From contig JAIOOS010000018.1 of NCBI GenBank assembly GCA_021414305.1, positions 1-64,000 of the forward strand: a stretch of 64,000 nucleotides of DNA. Reading direction: 5' to 3'. Below are positions 19,408-26,640 of this stretch, piece after piece. Both the position numbers and the translations under genes were made by a program. Within the stretch, counting starts at the first letter, position 1. Every line of letters starts with the position of its first letter. The notes below the pieces were generated by a model. It ran no database searches and was not told the DNA's origin. It worked only from the letters and a program-made list of their open reading frames with translations. Source of the DNA: Burkholderiales bacterium. GTDB taxonomy: Bacteria > Pseudomonadota > Gammaproteobacteria > Burkholderiales > Burkholderiaceae_C.

Positions 19408-19857
19408 ATGGATCTAAGAAAGCTAAAAACCCTTATCGACCTGGTTTCAGAGTCGAACATCTCGGAACTCGAGATTGCAGAGGCGGACGGCAAGGTCCGT
19501 ATCGTGAAAGCACCGAATTCCGCGCCGGCCATGCCCGCCGCACCCGCCGTGGCCTACGTTGCTCCGGCGCCGGCGGCGGCTCTCGCTCCTGCCGCACCGC
19601 CTGCCGAGGAGAAAGCGGTCACCGGGCACATCGTCAAGTCGCCGATGGTCGGTACGTTTTACCGCTCGGCCAGCCCGGGGGCCGATTCGTTCGTCGAGAT
19701 CGGCAGCGTGGTCAAGTCGGGCGAGCCCGTCTGCATCATCGAAGCGATGAAGATCATGAACGAGATCGAGGCCGACTCGGCTGGAACGATCCGCGAGATC
19801 CTGTGCGAGAACGGCCAGGCGGTCGAGTTCGGACAGCCGCTCTTCGTCATCGAATGA
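19408..19857 (+). CDS. accB: Biotin carboxyl carrier protein of acetyl-CoA carboxylase
   Basis: 149 residues. N-terminal dimerisation part ([18 protein letters not shown]), Ala/Pro linker (about 36-68), then the biotinyl domain with biotin-accepting K115 in EAMKIMNE. Carries CO2 on biotin for malonyl-CoA synthesis. The upstream 176 bp contain an AT-rich patch near 19262-19280 that may hold the promoter. accC follows after 42 bp. Confidence 0.97.
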   Translation: MDLRKLKTLIDLVSESNISELEIAEADGKVRIVKAPNSAPAMPAAPAVAYVAPAPAAALAPAAPPAEEKAVTGHIVKSPMVGTFYRSASPGADSFVEIGSVVKSGEPVCIIEAMKIMNEIEADSAGTIREILCENGQAVEFGQPLFVIE

Positions 19858-19899
19858 GCCGGCGCATCCCTCCTTCCCGCTTCTTTTCCGCCTGAGACG

Positions 19900-21249
19900 A
19901 TGTTCAAGAAGATCCTGATCGCCAACCGAGGCGAGATCGCCCTGCGCATCCAGCGGGCGTGCCGCGAAATGGACGTGAAGTCGGTGGTCGTCTATTCGGA
20001 GGCCGACCGCGACGCCAAGTACGTCAAGCTCGCCGACGAGGCGGTCTGCATCGGCCCGGCCGCCTCGGCGCAGAGCTACCTCAACATGCCGGCGATCATC
20101 GCCACGGCCGAGGTGACCGACGCCGAGGCCATTCACCCGGGCTACGGCTTTCTTTCCGAGAACGCCGATTTCGCCGAGCGGGTCGAGCGCAGCGGCTTCG
20201 TCTTCATCGGCCCCACCCCGGACGCGATCCGGATCATGGGCGACAAGGTCTCCGCCAAGCAGGCCATGATCAAGGCCGGCGTGCCCTGCGTCCCCGGCTC
20301 CGAAGGCGCCCTGCCCGAGGACCCGAAAGAAGCGATCCGGGCAGCGCGGGCGATCGGTTACCCGGTCATCATCAAGGCCGCCGGCGGCGGCGGCGGTCGC
20401 GGCATGCGGGTCGTGCACACCGAAGCGGCGCTGATCTCGGCGGTGCAGATGACGCGCGCCGAAGCGGGCGCGGCCTTCGGCAACCCGGCCGTCTACATGG
20501 AGAAGTTCCTCGAGAACCCGCGCCACATCGAGATCCAGGTCCTCGCCGACACGCACAAGAACGTGCTCTGGCTCGGCGAGCGCGACTGCTCGATGCAGCG
20601 TCGGCATCAGAAGATCATCGAGGAGGCGCCCGCGCCGGGGATCGCTCGTCGGGCGATCGAGAAGATCGGCGAGCGTTGCGTCGCCGCCTGCAAGCGGATC
20701 GGCTACCGCGGAGCCGGCACCTTCGAGTTCCTCTACGAGAACGGCGAGTTCTTCTTCATCGAGATGAACACCCGGGTCCAGGTCGAGCACCCGGTGACCG
20801 AGTGGGTGACCGGGATCGACATCGTGCAGCAGCAGATCCGCATCGCCGCCGGCGAGAAGCTGACGCTCGCGCAGCGCAACGTGCAGTGCCGCGGCCACGC
20901 GATCGAGTGCCGGATCAATGCCGAGGATCCGTACAAGTTCACGCCCTCGCCGGGGCGGGTGACGATGTGGCATCCGCCGGGCGGCCCCGGCGTGCGGGTC
21001 GACTCGCACGCCTACACCAACTACTTCGTGCCCTCGAACTACGACTCGATGATCGGCAAGATCATCGTTCACGGCGACACCCGCGATCAGGCGCTGGCCC
21101 GGATGCGCACCGCCCTCTCGGAGACCGTGGTCGAAGGCATCCTGACGAACATTCCGCTGCACCGCGAGCTGATGGTCGACGCCAAGTTCATCGAGGGCGG
21201 CACCAGCATCCACTACCTCGAAGGCTGGCTCGATCAGCACAAGCGCTAG
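19900..21249 (+). CDS. accC: Biotin carboxylase subunit of acetyl-CoA carboxylase
   Basis: 449 residues, standard length. ATP-grasp enzyme that carboxylates the biotin of AccB. Visible blocks: [14 protein letters not shown] at the N-terminus, [13 protein letters not shown], the glycine loop [23 protein letters not shown], and [14 protein letters not shown]. Forms an operon with accB and probably prmA. Confidence 0.98.
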   Translation: MFKKILIANRGEIALRIQRACREMDVKSVVVYSEADRDAKYVKLADEAVCIGPAASAQSYLNMPAIIATAEVTDAEAIHPGYGFLSENADFAERVERSGFVFIGPTPDAIRIMGDKVSAKQAMIKAGVPCVPGSEGALPEDPKEAIRAARAIGYPVIIKAAGGGGGRGMRVVHTEAALISAVQMTRAEAGAAFGNPAVYMEKFLENPRHIEIQVLADTHKNVLWLGERDCSMQRRHQKIIEEAPAPGIARRAIEKIGERCVAACKRIGYRGAGTFEFLYENGEFFFIEMNTRVQVEHPVTEWVTGIDIVQQQIRIAAGEKLTLAQRNVQCRGHAIECRINAEDPYKFTPSPGRVTMWHPPGGPGVRVDSHAYTNYFVPSNYDSMIGKIIVHGDTRDQALARMRTALSETVVEGILTNIPLHRELMVDAKFIEGGTSIHYLEGWLDQHKR

Positions 21250-21252
21250 GCG

Positions 21253-22170
21253 ATGCATGCGCTGACGGTGCTCGTCGCGGCGGAAGCGGTCGACGCGGCG
21301 TCGGACCTGCTGAGCGACGAGCACGACGCCCTGTCGGTGTCGATCGAGGACGCCGACGCCGGCAGCCCGGCCGAGCAGCCGGTGTTCGACGAGCCCGGCA
21401 CCGGCGGCAGCCGCATCTGGCGCCGGGCACGCCTCAGCGCCCTGTTCGACAGTGAGGCGGCAGCAACCGCCGCGGCGGCGGCCCTGGCGGCAGGGGCTGC
21501 GGGACACGACGCGCGGATCGAGACGATCGCCCCGGTCGACGACCGCGACTGGGTCCGGCTGACGCAGGCGCAGTTCGGGCCGACCGAGATCGAGCCCGGC
21601 TTCTGGATCGTGCCGACCTGGTCGGCGGTTCCGACCGGCGCGGTGCGCACGATCCGCCTCGACCCCGGCATGGCCTTCGGCACCGGCACCCATCCCACCA
21701 CCCGCATGTGCCTGCGCTGGATCGTCCGCCAGAGCGCGAGCCGGCCGGCGGCCTGGCCGCGCGTGCTCGACTACGGCTGCGGTTCTGGCGTGCTGGCGAT
21801 CGCCGCCGGCCTGCTCGGCGCCGGCTCGATCGACGCCGTGGACATCGATCCCGCCGCGGTCGAGACGACCCGCGCCAATGCCGCCGCGAACGCGGTGACG
21901 CTTCGCGCCCACGCCGCCGACGGCGCCGTGGGAGGCGAGTTCGACCTGATCCTCGCCAACATCCTCGCCACCCCGCTCAAGATGCTGGCGCCACTGCTCG
22001 CCAACCGGCTGGCGCCGGGCGGCGAGCTGGTGCTCTCCGGAATCCTCGCTGCGCAGGCCGGGGAGCTGAAGGCGAGCTACGCGCCGTGGCTGGCGCTCGA
22101 GGTCGCCGACCAGGACGACGGCTGGATCCTGATGACGGGTGCTCGTCCCGCACCGGCGCGCGTGGCATGA
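21253..22170 (+). CDS. prmA: Ribosomal protein L11 methyltransferase
   Basis: 305 residues; methylates lysines and the N-terminus of ribosomal protein L11 using S-adenosylmethionine. The C-terminal methyltransferase shows DPGMAFGTGTHPTTRM, VLDYGCGSGVLAIAA and the NPPF-equivalent LILANILATPL. It starts 3 bp after accC, consistent with a common operon. Confidence 0.95.
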   Translation: MHALTVLVAAEAVDAASDLLSDEHDALSVSIEDADAGSPAEQPVFDEPGTGGSRIWRRARLSALFDSEAAATAAAAALAAGAAGHDARIETIAPVDDRDWVRLTQAQFGPTEIEPGFWIVPTWSAVPTGAVRTIRLDPGMAFGTGTHPTTRMCLRWIVRQSASRPAAWPRVLDYGCGSGVLAIAAGLLGAGSIDAVDIDPAAVETTRANAAANAVTLRAHAADGAVGGEFDLILANILATPLKMLAPLLANRLAPGGELVLSGILAAQAGELKASYAPWLALEVADQDDGWILMTGARPAPARVA

Positions 22171-22177
22171 TTTCGCG

Positions 22178-23251
22178 ATGAGTCTGGCGACGCGCTGCAC
22201 CTCGTGCGGAACGGTCTTTCGCGTCGTGCAGGACCAGCTCAAGGTGTCCGAAGGCTGGGTTCGCTGCGGCCGCTGCGACGCGGTCTTCAACGCGTTCGAG
22301 GGCCTGTTCGACCTCGGTCGCGACACGCCGCCCGAATGGGACGACTCGCCGGCGCCGCCGCTGACCGCCGCCCAGGGGGACGACGCGCCTCGCGCATTCG
22401 AAGCACCGGCCGACACCGACACCGATGACGACGCGGCACCGCCGGCCGCGGTCGCGGCAGCGCCCGAGGACAAGAGCCAATCGAGCTCTTTCCCTTCGAC
22501 CGCGCCGGCCGCGCTCGAGGACCTGCTCGCCGATCCGATCGATGCCCACCTGTTTCGAAAGCGCGGCGCCGAAGCCGAGAAGCGACCCTCGGTCAAGGTC
22601 AACGAGCGCGACCGGCTCGAGTTCTCCGACGCGCGCTTCGACTCCGACTTGTTCGCCGAGAACGCCTCGGCGGGCGAAGTCGAGCTGCTCGAGTCGCCGA
22701 CGACCGACGCCGCCGACCTGCCGCTCGAGAGCGCGTCGCAGTTGCCCGACTTCATTCGCCGCGCCGAGCGGCGTGCCCGCTGGCGCAGCGCCCCGGTGCG
22801 CGTCGCCCTCGCCGCGGCCAGCGCGATCGCGCTGCTGCTGCTGGTGGTGCAGGCAGGACATCACTTCCGCGACACCGTCGCCGCGCGCTGGCCGCTGTCG
22901 CGGCCGGCGCTCGTTGCCTGGTGCAAGCTCGCCGACTGCGTGCTGGAAGCGCCGCGGCGCATCGACGAGGTGCTGGTCGACAGCACCGCGCTCACGCGCG
23001 CGATCGGCCTCGACGCCTTCATCCTCTCGGTGACGCTGAAGAGCCGCAGCGCGCTGCCGCTGAGCACGCCGTCGATCGACCTCAGCCTGACCGACGGCAA
23101 CGGTCGCCTGATCGCCCGCCGGGCGCTGGGGCCGCGCGACTTCGGCGCCGCGAGCGTGATCGCGCCGGGGGCGGAAGCACCGCTGCAGCTCATGCTCAAC
23201 GCCGGCGGCGCGCGCATTGCCGGCTACACGGTCGAGATCTTCTATCCCTGA
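22178..23251 (+). CDS. Zinc-ribbon and DUF3426 membrane protein
   Basis: 357 residues. Four cysteines in the N-terminus (C7, C10, C30, C33) form a MJ0042-type zinc ribbon. An acidic low-complexity stretch follows (about 60-170), then one membrane segment (VALAAASAIALLLLVV) and a C-terminal DUF3426 domain. This accC-prmA-zinc ribbon order is conserved in betaproteobacteria. The function is unknown; the topology suggests a cytoplasmic metal-binding head and a periplasmic domain. Confidence 0.88.
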   Translation: MSLATRCTSCGTVFRVVQDQLKVSEGWVRCGRCDAVFNAFEGLFDLGRDTPPEWDDSPAPPLTAAQGDDAPRAFEAPADTDTDDDAAPPAAVAAAPEDKSQSSSFPSTAPAALEDLLADPIDAHLFRKRGAEAEKRPSVKVNERDRLEFSDARFDSDLFAENASAGEVELLESPTTDAADLPLESASQLPDFIRRAERRARWRSAPVRVALAAASAIALLLLVVQAGHHFRDTVAARWPLSRPALVAWCKLADCVLEAPRRIDEVLVDSTALTRAIGLDAFILSVTLKSRSALPLSTPSIDLSLTDGNGRLIARRALGPRDFGAASVIAPGAEAPLQLMLNAGGARIAGYTVEIFYP

Positions 23252-23296
23252 AACCCCGGCGCCGAACGGCGTCCTTCAATTTTTCCCGGAGCTTGC

Positions 23297-24202
23297 ATGG
23301 CCACCCTGATCTGCGGATCGCTCGCGTTCGACAGCATCGCCACCTTTCCTGGCCGCTTCGCCGACCAGATCCTGCCGGAGAAGCTGCACATCCTGAACGT
23401 CTCGTTCCTGGTGCCCGGCCTGCGCCGCGAATTCGGCGGCTGCGCCGGCAACATCGCCTACAACCTGGCCGCGCTGGGCGCCGATGCGGTCGTTGTCGCC
23501 GCGGTCGGCAGCGACGGTGCCGAGTACGTCGAGCGTCTGCGCGGCTGGGGTGTGGCGACCGAGGCGGTGCGCACGATCGCCGACGCCTTCACGGCGCAGG
23601 CGTTCATCATGACCGACCTCGACAACAACCAGATCACCGCGTTCCACCCCGGCGCGATGCAGTCGGCGCACGAGATCGACATCCCGGCGCGCGGCGACCT
23701 CGCGCTGGCCATCGTCGCCCCCGACGGCCGCGAGGCGATGCTGCGCCATGCCGCGCAGCTTGTCGCCGCCGGCGTGCCGTTCATCTTCGATCCGGGGCAA
23801 GGCCTGCCGATGTTCGACGGCGCCGAGCTGCGCCGCTTCGTCGAGCAGGCGAGCTGGGTCGCCGTCAACGACTACGAGGCCGAGATGCTCGCCGAGCGCA
23901 CCGGCATGACGCTGGAGGCGATGTCGCGCTCGCACCTGCGCGGCGTCGTCGTCACGCTCGGCGCCGACGGGTGCGAGGTGTGGCAAAAGGGCGACCGCCT
24001 CCGGATCCCGGGCGTCGCCGCGGCGAGCGTGCTCGACCCCACCGGTTGCGGCGATGCATTTCGCGCCGCGCTGCTGTATGGCCTCGAGCGCGGCTGGTCG
24101 CTGGAGCGCTGCGCCCGGCTCGGCAACCACCTCGGCGCGCTCAAGATCGCCAGCCGGGGAGGGCAGAATCATGTGCTGGATCGCACGATCGCTGCCGTCT
24201 GA
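23297..24202 (+). CDS. PfkB-family carbohydrate kinase (adenosine/ribokinase-like)
   Basis: 301 residues. PfkB signatures are present: GGCAGNIAYNLAALG near residue 47 and the catalytic DPTGCGDAF near 254. The N-terminus is of the adenosine kinase/fructokinase type. The substrate cannot be told from sequence. It follows the zinc-ribbon gene by 45 bp, with a weak hairpin and T-run between. Confidence 0.9.
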   Translation: MATLICGSLAFDSIATFPGRFADQILPEKLHILNVSFLVPGLRREFGGCAGNIAYNLAALGADAVVVAAVGSDGAEYVERLRGWGVATEAVRTIADAFTAQAFIMTDLDNNQITAFHPGAMQSAHEIDIPARGDLALAIVAPDGREAMLRHAAQLVAAGVPFIFDPGQGLPMFDGAELRRFVEQASWVAVNDYEAEMLAERTGMTLEAMSRSHLRGVVVTLGADGCEVWQKGDRLRIPGVAAASVLDPTGCGDAFRAALLYGLERGWSLERCARLGNHLGALKIASRGGQNHVLDRTIAAV

Positions 24203-24249
24203 GCCCTGGCTTCCTCAAGTTGCCGGGGATTGATCCGAAGCCGCAGACC

Positions 24250-24612
24250 ATGGACCTTCTCCAAGCCTTCATCCTCGTCGTCGCCCTTGCCGCCGCCTCG
24301 CTCGCCACCTGGGCCGGCTGCCGCTGGTTCTACGGGAGGAAGCTCCTCGCCGCCGCCCTTCGCCTGAAGAAGAGCGACCAGAGCCGGCTGTTCTCGCAGC
24401 AACAGACGGCCCAGGCCAAGAAGCAGATCGAGACGCTGAAGAAGGAGCTCGAGGAGCAGCGCAAGCTGGTCGTCGAGACCGAGGCCAGCCGCAAGCGCAC
24501 CCGCGAGCTCGAGCTCGCCCTGCTCGCCGCCGAGAAGGTGGTGGAAGACAACTCGGGGATGATGCCGCTCGCGCCGAAGAACGGCTTCGCCGACACGCAG
24601 ATCATGGGCTGA
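24250..24612 (+). CDS. Small membrane-anchored coiled-coil protein
   Basis: 120 residues, not recognised. One N-terminal membrane segment (residues 5-24) and a charged coiled coil at about 45-95 (KKQIETLKKELEEQRKLV). ATG at 24250. It is 47 bp after the PfkB kinase and ahead of a terminator that points the other way. Confidence 0.7.
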   Translation: MDLLQAFILVVALAAASLATWAGCRWFYGRKLLAAALRLKKSDQSRLFSQQQTAQAKKQIETLKKELEEQRKLVVETEASRKRTRELELALLAAEKVVEDNSGMMPLAPKNGFADTQIMG

Positions 24613-24640
24613 GGGCGGCGCCCTTCCCGAACTCCAGGCA

Positions 24641-24668
24641 ATAAAAAACCCGGCCGAAGCCGGGTTTG
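24641..24668 (-). terminator. Intrinsic terminator of the histone-like gene
   Basis: A 9-bp stem (AAACCCGGC at 24646-24654, GCCGGGTTT at 24659-24667) with a CGAA loop. On the minus strand it ends in TTTTTTAT. It could also slow plus-strand transcripts weakly, since TTT follows there. Confidence 0.88.
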
Positions 24669-24699
24669 ATCGACGGACGCAAAGGCGCCCGCCGCTCTC

Positions 24700-25122
24700 T
24701 CAGGGCTTGCTGCCCGTCGGAAACGGCCAAGCCGCCTGCGGGCTCAGAGCCGTCTTCGCCGGCGCAGCGGGAGCCGCCGCCGGTGCCGCAGCAGGTGCGG
24801 CGGCGGCCTTCTTCGCAGGAGCCTTCTTGGCCGCCTTTTTCGCAGGCGCCTTCTTGGCCGCCTTCTTGGCAGGCGCTTTCTTGGCGGCCTTCTTGGCCGC
24901 CTTTTTCGCAGGCGCTTTCTTGGCAGCCTTCTTGGCTGGCGCCTTCTTCTTCGCAGCCTTCTTCGCCGCCTTCTTGGCAGGCGCCTTCTTCGCGGCCTTC
25001 TTGACCGCCTTCTTCGCGGCCTTCTTCGCCGGCGCCTTCTTGGCGGCCATCTTCTTCATCGGGGCCTTCTTGGCCGCCTTCTTCGCCGGCGCCTTCTTGG
25101 CGGCCTTTTTCGCAGTTGCCAT
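24700..25122 (-). CDS. Histone H1-like Ala/Lys-rich DNA-binding protein
   Basis: 140 residues. Residues 1-110 are almost only A, K and P in units such as KKAPAK and KKAAKK, like eukaryotic H1 tails and bacterial HctB/AlgP-type proteins. The last 30 residues are an Ala-rich stretch and a short different tail ([17 protein letters not shown]). Such proteins coat or compact DNA. ATG at 25122 has AAGGAG 7 nt upstream. The repetitive DNA also makes long false frames on the other strand. Upstream is a strong hairpin at 25152-25185. Confidence 0.9.
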   Translation of the reverse strand: MATAKKAAKKAPAKKAAKKAPMKKMAAKKAPAKKAAKKAVKKAAKKAPAKKAAKKAAKKKAPAKKAAKKAPAKKAAKKAAKKAPAKKAAKKAPAKKAAKKAPAKKAAAAPAAAPAAAPAAPAKTALSPQAAWPFPTGSKP

Positions 25123-25151
25123 TACGTTTCTCCTTGATCAAGTTACAAAGG

Positions 25152-25185
25152 AACCGGCAGCTCCCACTAGCGGAAGCTACCGGCT
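25152..25185 (-). other. RNA hairpin between nrdB and the histone-like gene
   Basis: A 14-bp stem with a 6-nt loop (arms 25152-25165 and 25172-25185). Three positions mismatch on the plus strand but become G-U pairs in the minus-strand RNA, so the helix is complete only in that transcript. It ends 30 nt before the histone-like start and begins 136 nt after the nrdB stop. It is followed by TTCCTTTGT, so it may be the nrdAB terminator or a 5' leader structure. Confidence 0.6.
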
Positions 25186-25224
25186 ATTCATCGCCCGAAC
25201 TGCCCTGGAGGGACGCCCGGTACG

Positions 25225-25287
25225 ATGAATCGGGTTTGCAGGCTGGCAGCGCTCGTTGTCGCTGCTCTTTCGTCCTGCGAATCTTGA
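25225..25287 (+). CDS. Possible 20-residue lipoprotein-like peptide
   Basis: A short frame in an otherwise gene-free 198-bp gap encodes a basic N-terminus, a hydrophobic core (LAALVVAAL) and a lipobox-like LSSC three residues before the end. GGAGGG lies 12 nt upstream of the ATG. It could be a minimal or truncated entericidin-type lipoprotein, or chance. No further evidence is visible. Confidence 0.25.
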   Translation: MNRVCRLAALVVAALSSCES

Positions 25288-25320
25288 TCTCTCGAACTCC
25301 GCCGCGTTCTGCTGCGACGG

Positions 25321-26532
25321 TTACTCCCAAGACAGCGCGCCACCGGTCTGGTAGTCGATCACGCGCGTCTCGAAAAAATTACGCTCCTTCTTGAGGTCGA
25401 TCATCTCGCTCATCCACGGGAACGGGTTTTCCTCGTTCGGATAGAGCTCCTCCAGGCCGATCTGCGTTGCCCGCCGGTTGGCGATGTAGCGCAGGTAGCC
25501 CTTGAACATCGAGGCGTTCATGCCGAGCACGCCTCGCGGCATGGTGTCTTCGGCGTAGCGGTACTCGAGCGCCACCGCCTTCTCGAACAGCGCCCGGATC
25601 TCGGCCTTGAAGTCGGCCGTCCACAGGTTCGGGTTCTCGGCCTTGATCTGGTTGATCAGGTCGATGCCGAAATTGCAGTGCATCGACTCGTCGCGCAGGA
25701 TGTACTGGTACTGCTCGGCCGCGCCCGTCATCTTGTTCTGCCGGCCGAGCGCCAGGATCTGGGTGAAGCCGACGTAGAAGAACAGGCCTTCCATCAGGCA
25801 GGCGAAGACGATCAGCGACTTGAGCAGCGTGCGGTCGTTCTCTTCGGTTCCGGTGTGGAAGTGCGGGTCCGAGATCGCCTCGATGAAGGGGATCAGGAAC
25901 TCGTCCTTGTCGCGGATCGACTGCACCTCGTTGTAGGCGTTGAAGATCTCGCTCTCGTCGAGGCCGAGCGACTCGACGATGTACTGGTACGCGTGGGTGT
26001 GGATCGCCTCCTCGAACGCCTGGCGCAGCAGGAACTGCCGGCATTCGGGCGCCGTGATGTGGCGATAGGTGCCGAGCACGATGTTGTTCGCGGCCAGCGA
26101 ATCGGCGGTGACGAAGAAGCCGAGATTGCGCTTGACGATGCGCCGCTCGTCTTCGGTCAGGCCGTTCGGGTCCTTCCAGGTCGCGATGTCGCGCGACATG
26201 TTCACTTCCTGCGGCATCCAGTGGTTGGCGCAGGTGGCGAGGTACTTCTCCCACGCCCACTTGTACTTGAACGGGACCAGCTGGTTGACGTCGGTGCGGC
26301 CGTTGATGATGCGCTTGTCGGCCGCCTTCACGCGGCGGGCGACAGGGATCGCGGCCGGCGCCACGGCGACCGGACGTGAGTCGGAAACGTGAGCGGCGGG
26401 AGCGTGGGCGGCGAGAGGGGTGACGGCTTCTACGGCCGACGGCTGGGCCAAACGCAAGGCGGGACCCGCGCGTTGCGCGGAGCTTGCGGCGTGAACGTTC
26501 TCGGTGGTTCTGTCTTCTTCCCAAACCAGCAT
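25321..26532 (-). CDS. nrdB: Ribonucleotide reductase class Ia, beta subunit
   Basis: 403 residues; holds the diiron-tyrosyl radical cofactor used by NrdA. The ferritin-like core starts near residue 70 ([20 protein letters not shown]). The EEAIHTHAY stretch aligns with the E. coli segment carrying Tyr122, so the radical Tyr appears present. The first 65 residues form an Ala/Pro/Val-rich extension not found in E. coli NrdB. ATG at 26532 has AGAGGAA upstream. It follows nrdA by 108 bp in the same direction. Confidence 0.95.
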   Translation of the reverse strand: MLVWEEDRTTENVHAASSAQRAGPALRLAQPSAVEAVTPLAAHAPAAHVSDSRPVAVAPAAIPVARRVKAADKRIINGRTDVNQLVPFKYKWAWEKYLATCANHWMPQEVNMSRDIATWKDPNGLTEDERRIVKRNLGFFVTADSLAANNIVLGTYRHITAPECRQFLLRQAFEEAIHTHAYQYIVESLGLDESEIFNAYNEVQSIRDKDEFLIPFIEAISDPHFHTGTEENDRTLLKSLIVFACLMEGLFFYVGFTQILALGRQNKMTGAAEQYQYILRDESMHCNFGIDLINQIKAENPNLWTADFKAEIRALFEKAVALEYRYAEDTMPRGVLGMNASMFKGYLRYIANRRATQIGLEELYPNEENPFPWMSEMIDLKKERNFFETRVIDYQTGGALSWE

Positions 26533-26640
26533 TGCGAATATTTCCTCTGCCTCTTGATTATCCGAGCGATTTGTGCGAAAGCCCAAGACTTATCGACTTC
26601 ATCGCTGCATGAATGTTGCTCTATCGCATCGCACTCGCTG

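Noticed and set aside
19447..22755. A minus-strand open frame of about 1100 codons opposite accB, accC and prmA
   Set aside because: Antisense shadow; the plus strand encodes three certain genes with correct motifs.
23255..23292. A strong terminator between the zinc-ribbon gene and the PfkB kinase
   Set aside because: The stem is short with a G-U pair and the T-run begins several bases after it, so it is at most a weak attenuator.
24700..25122. Possible CRISPR array or satellite repeat
   Set aside because: The repeat is codon-based (Ala/Lys/Pro units) with no fixed repeat-spacer spacing, and a ribosome site and terminator frame it as a gene.
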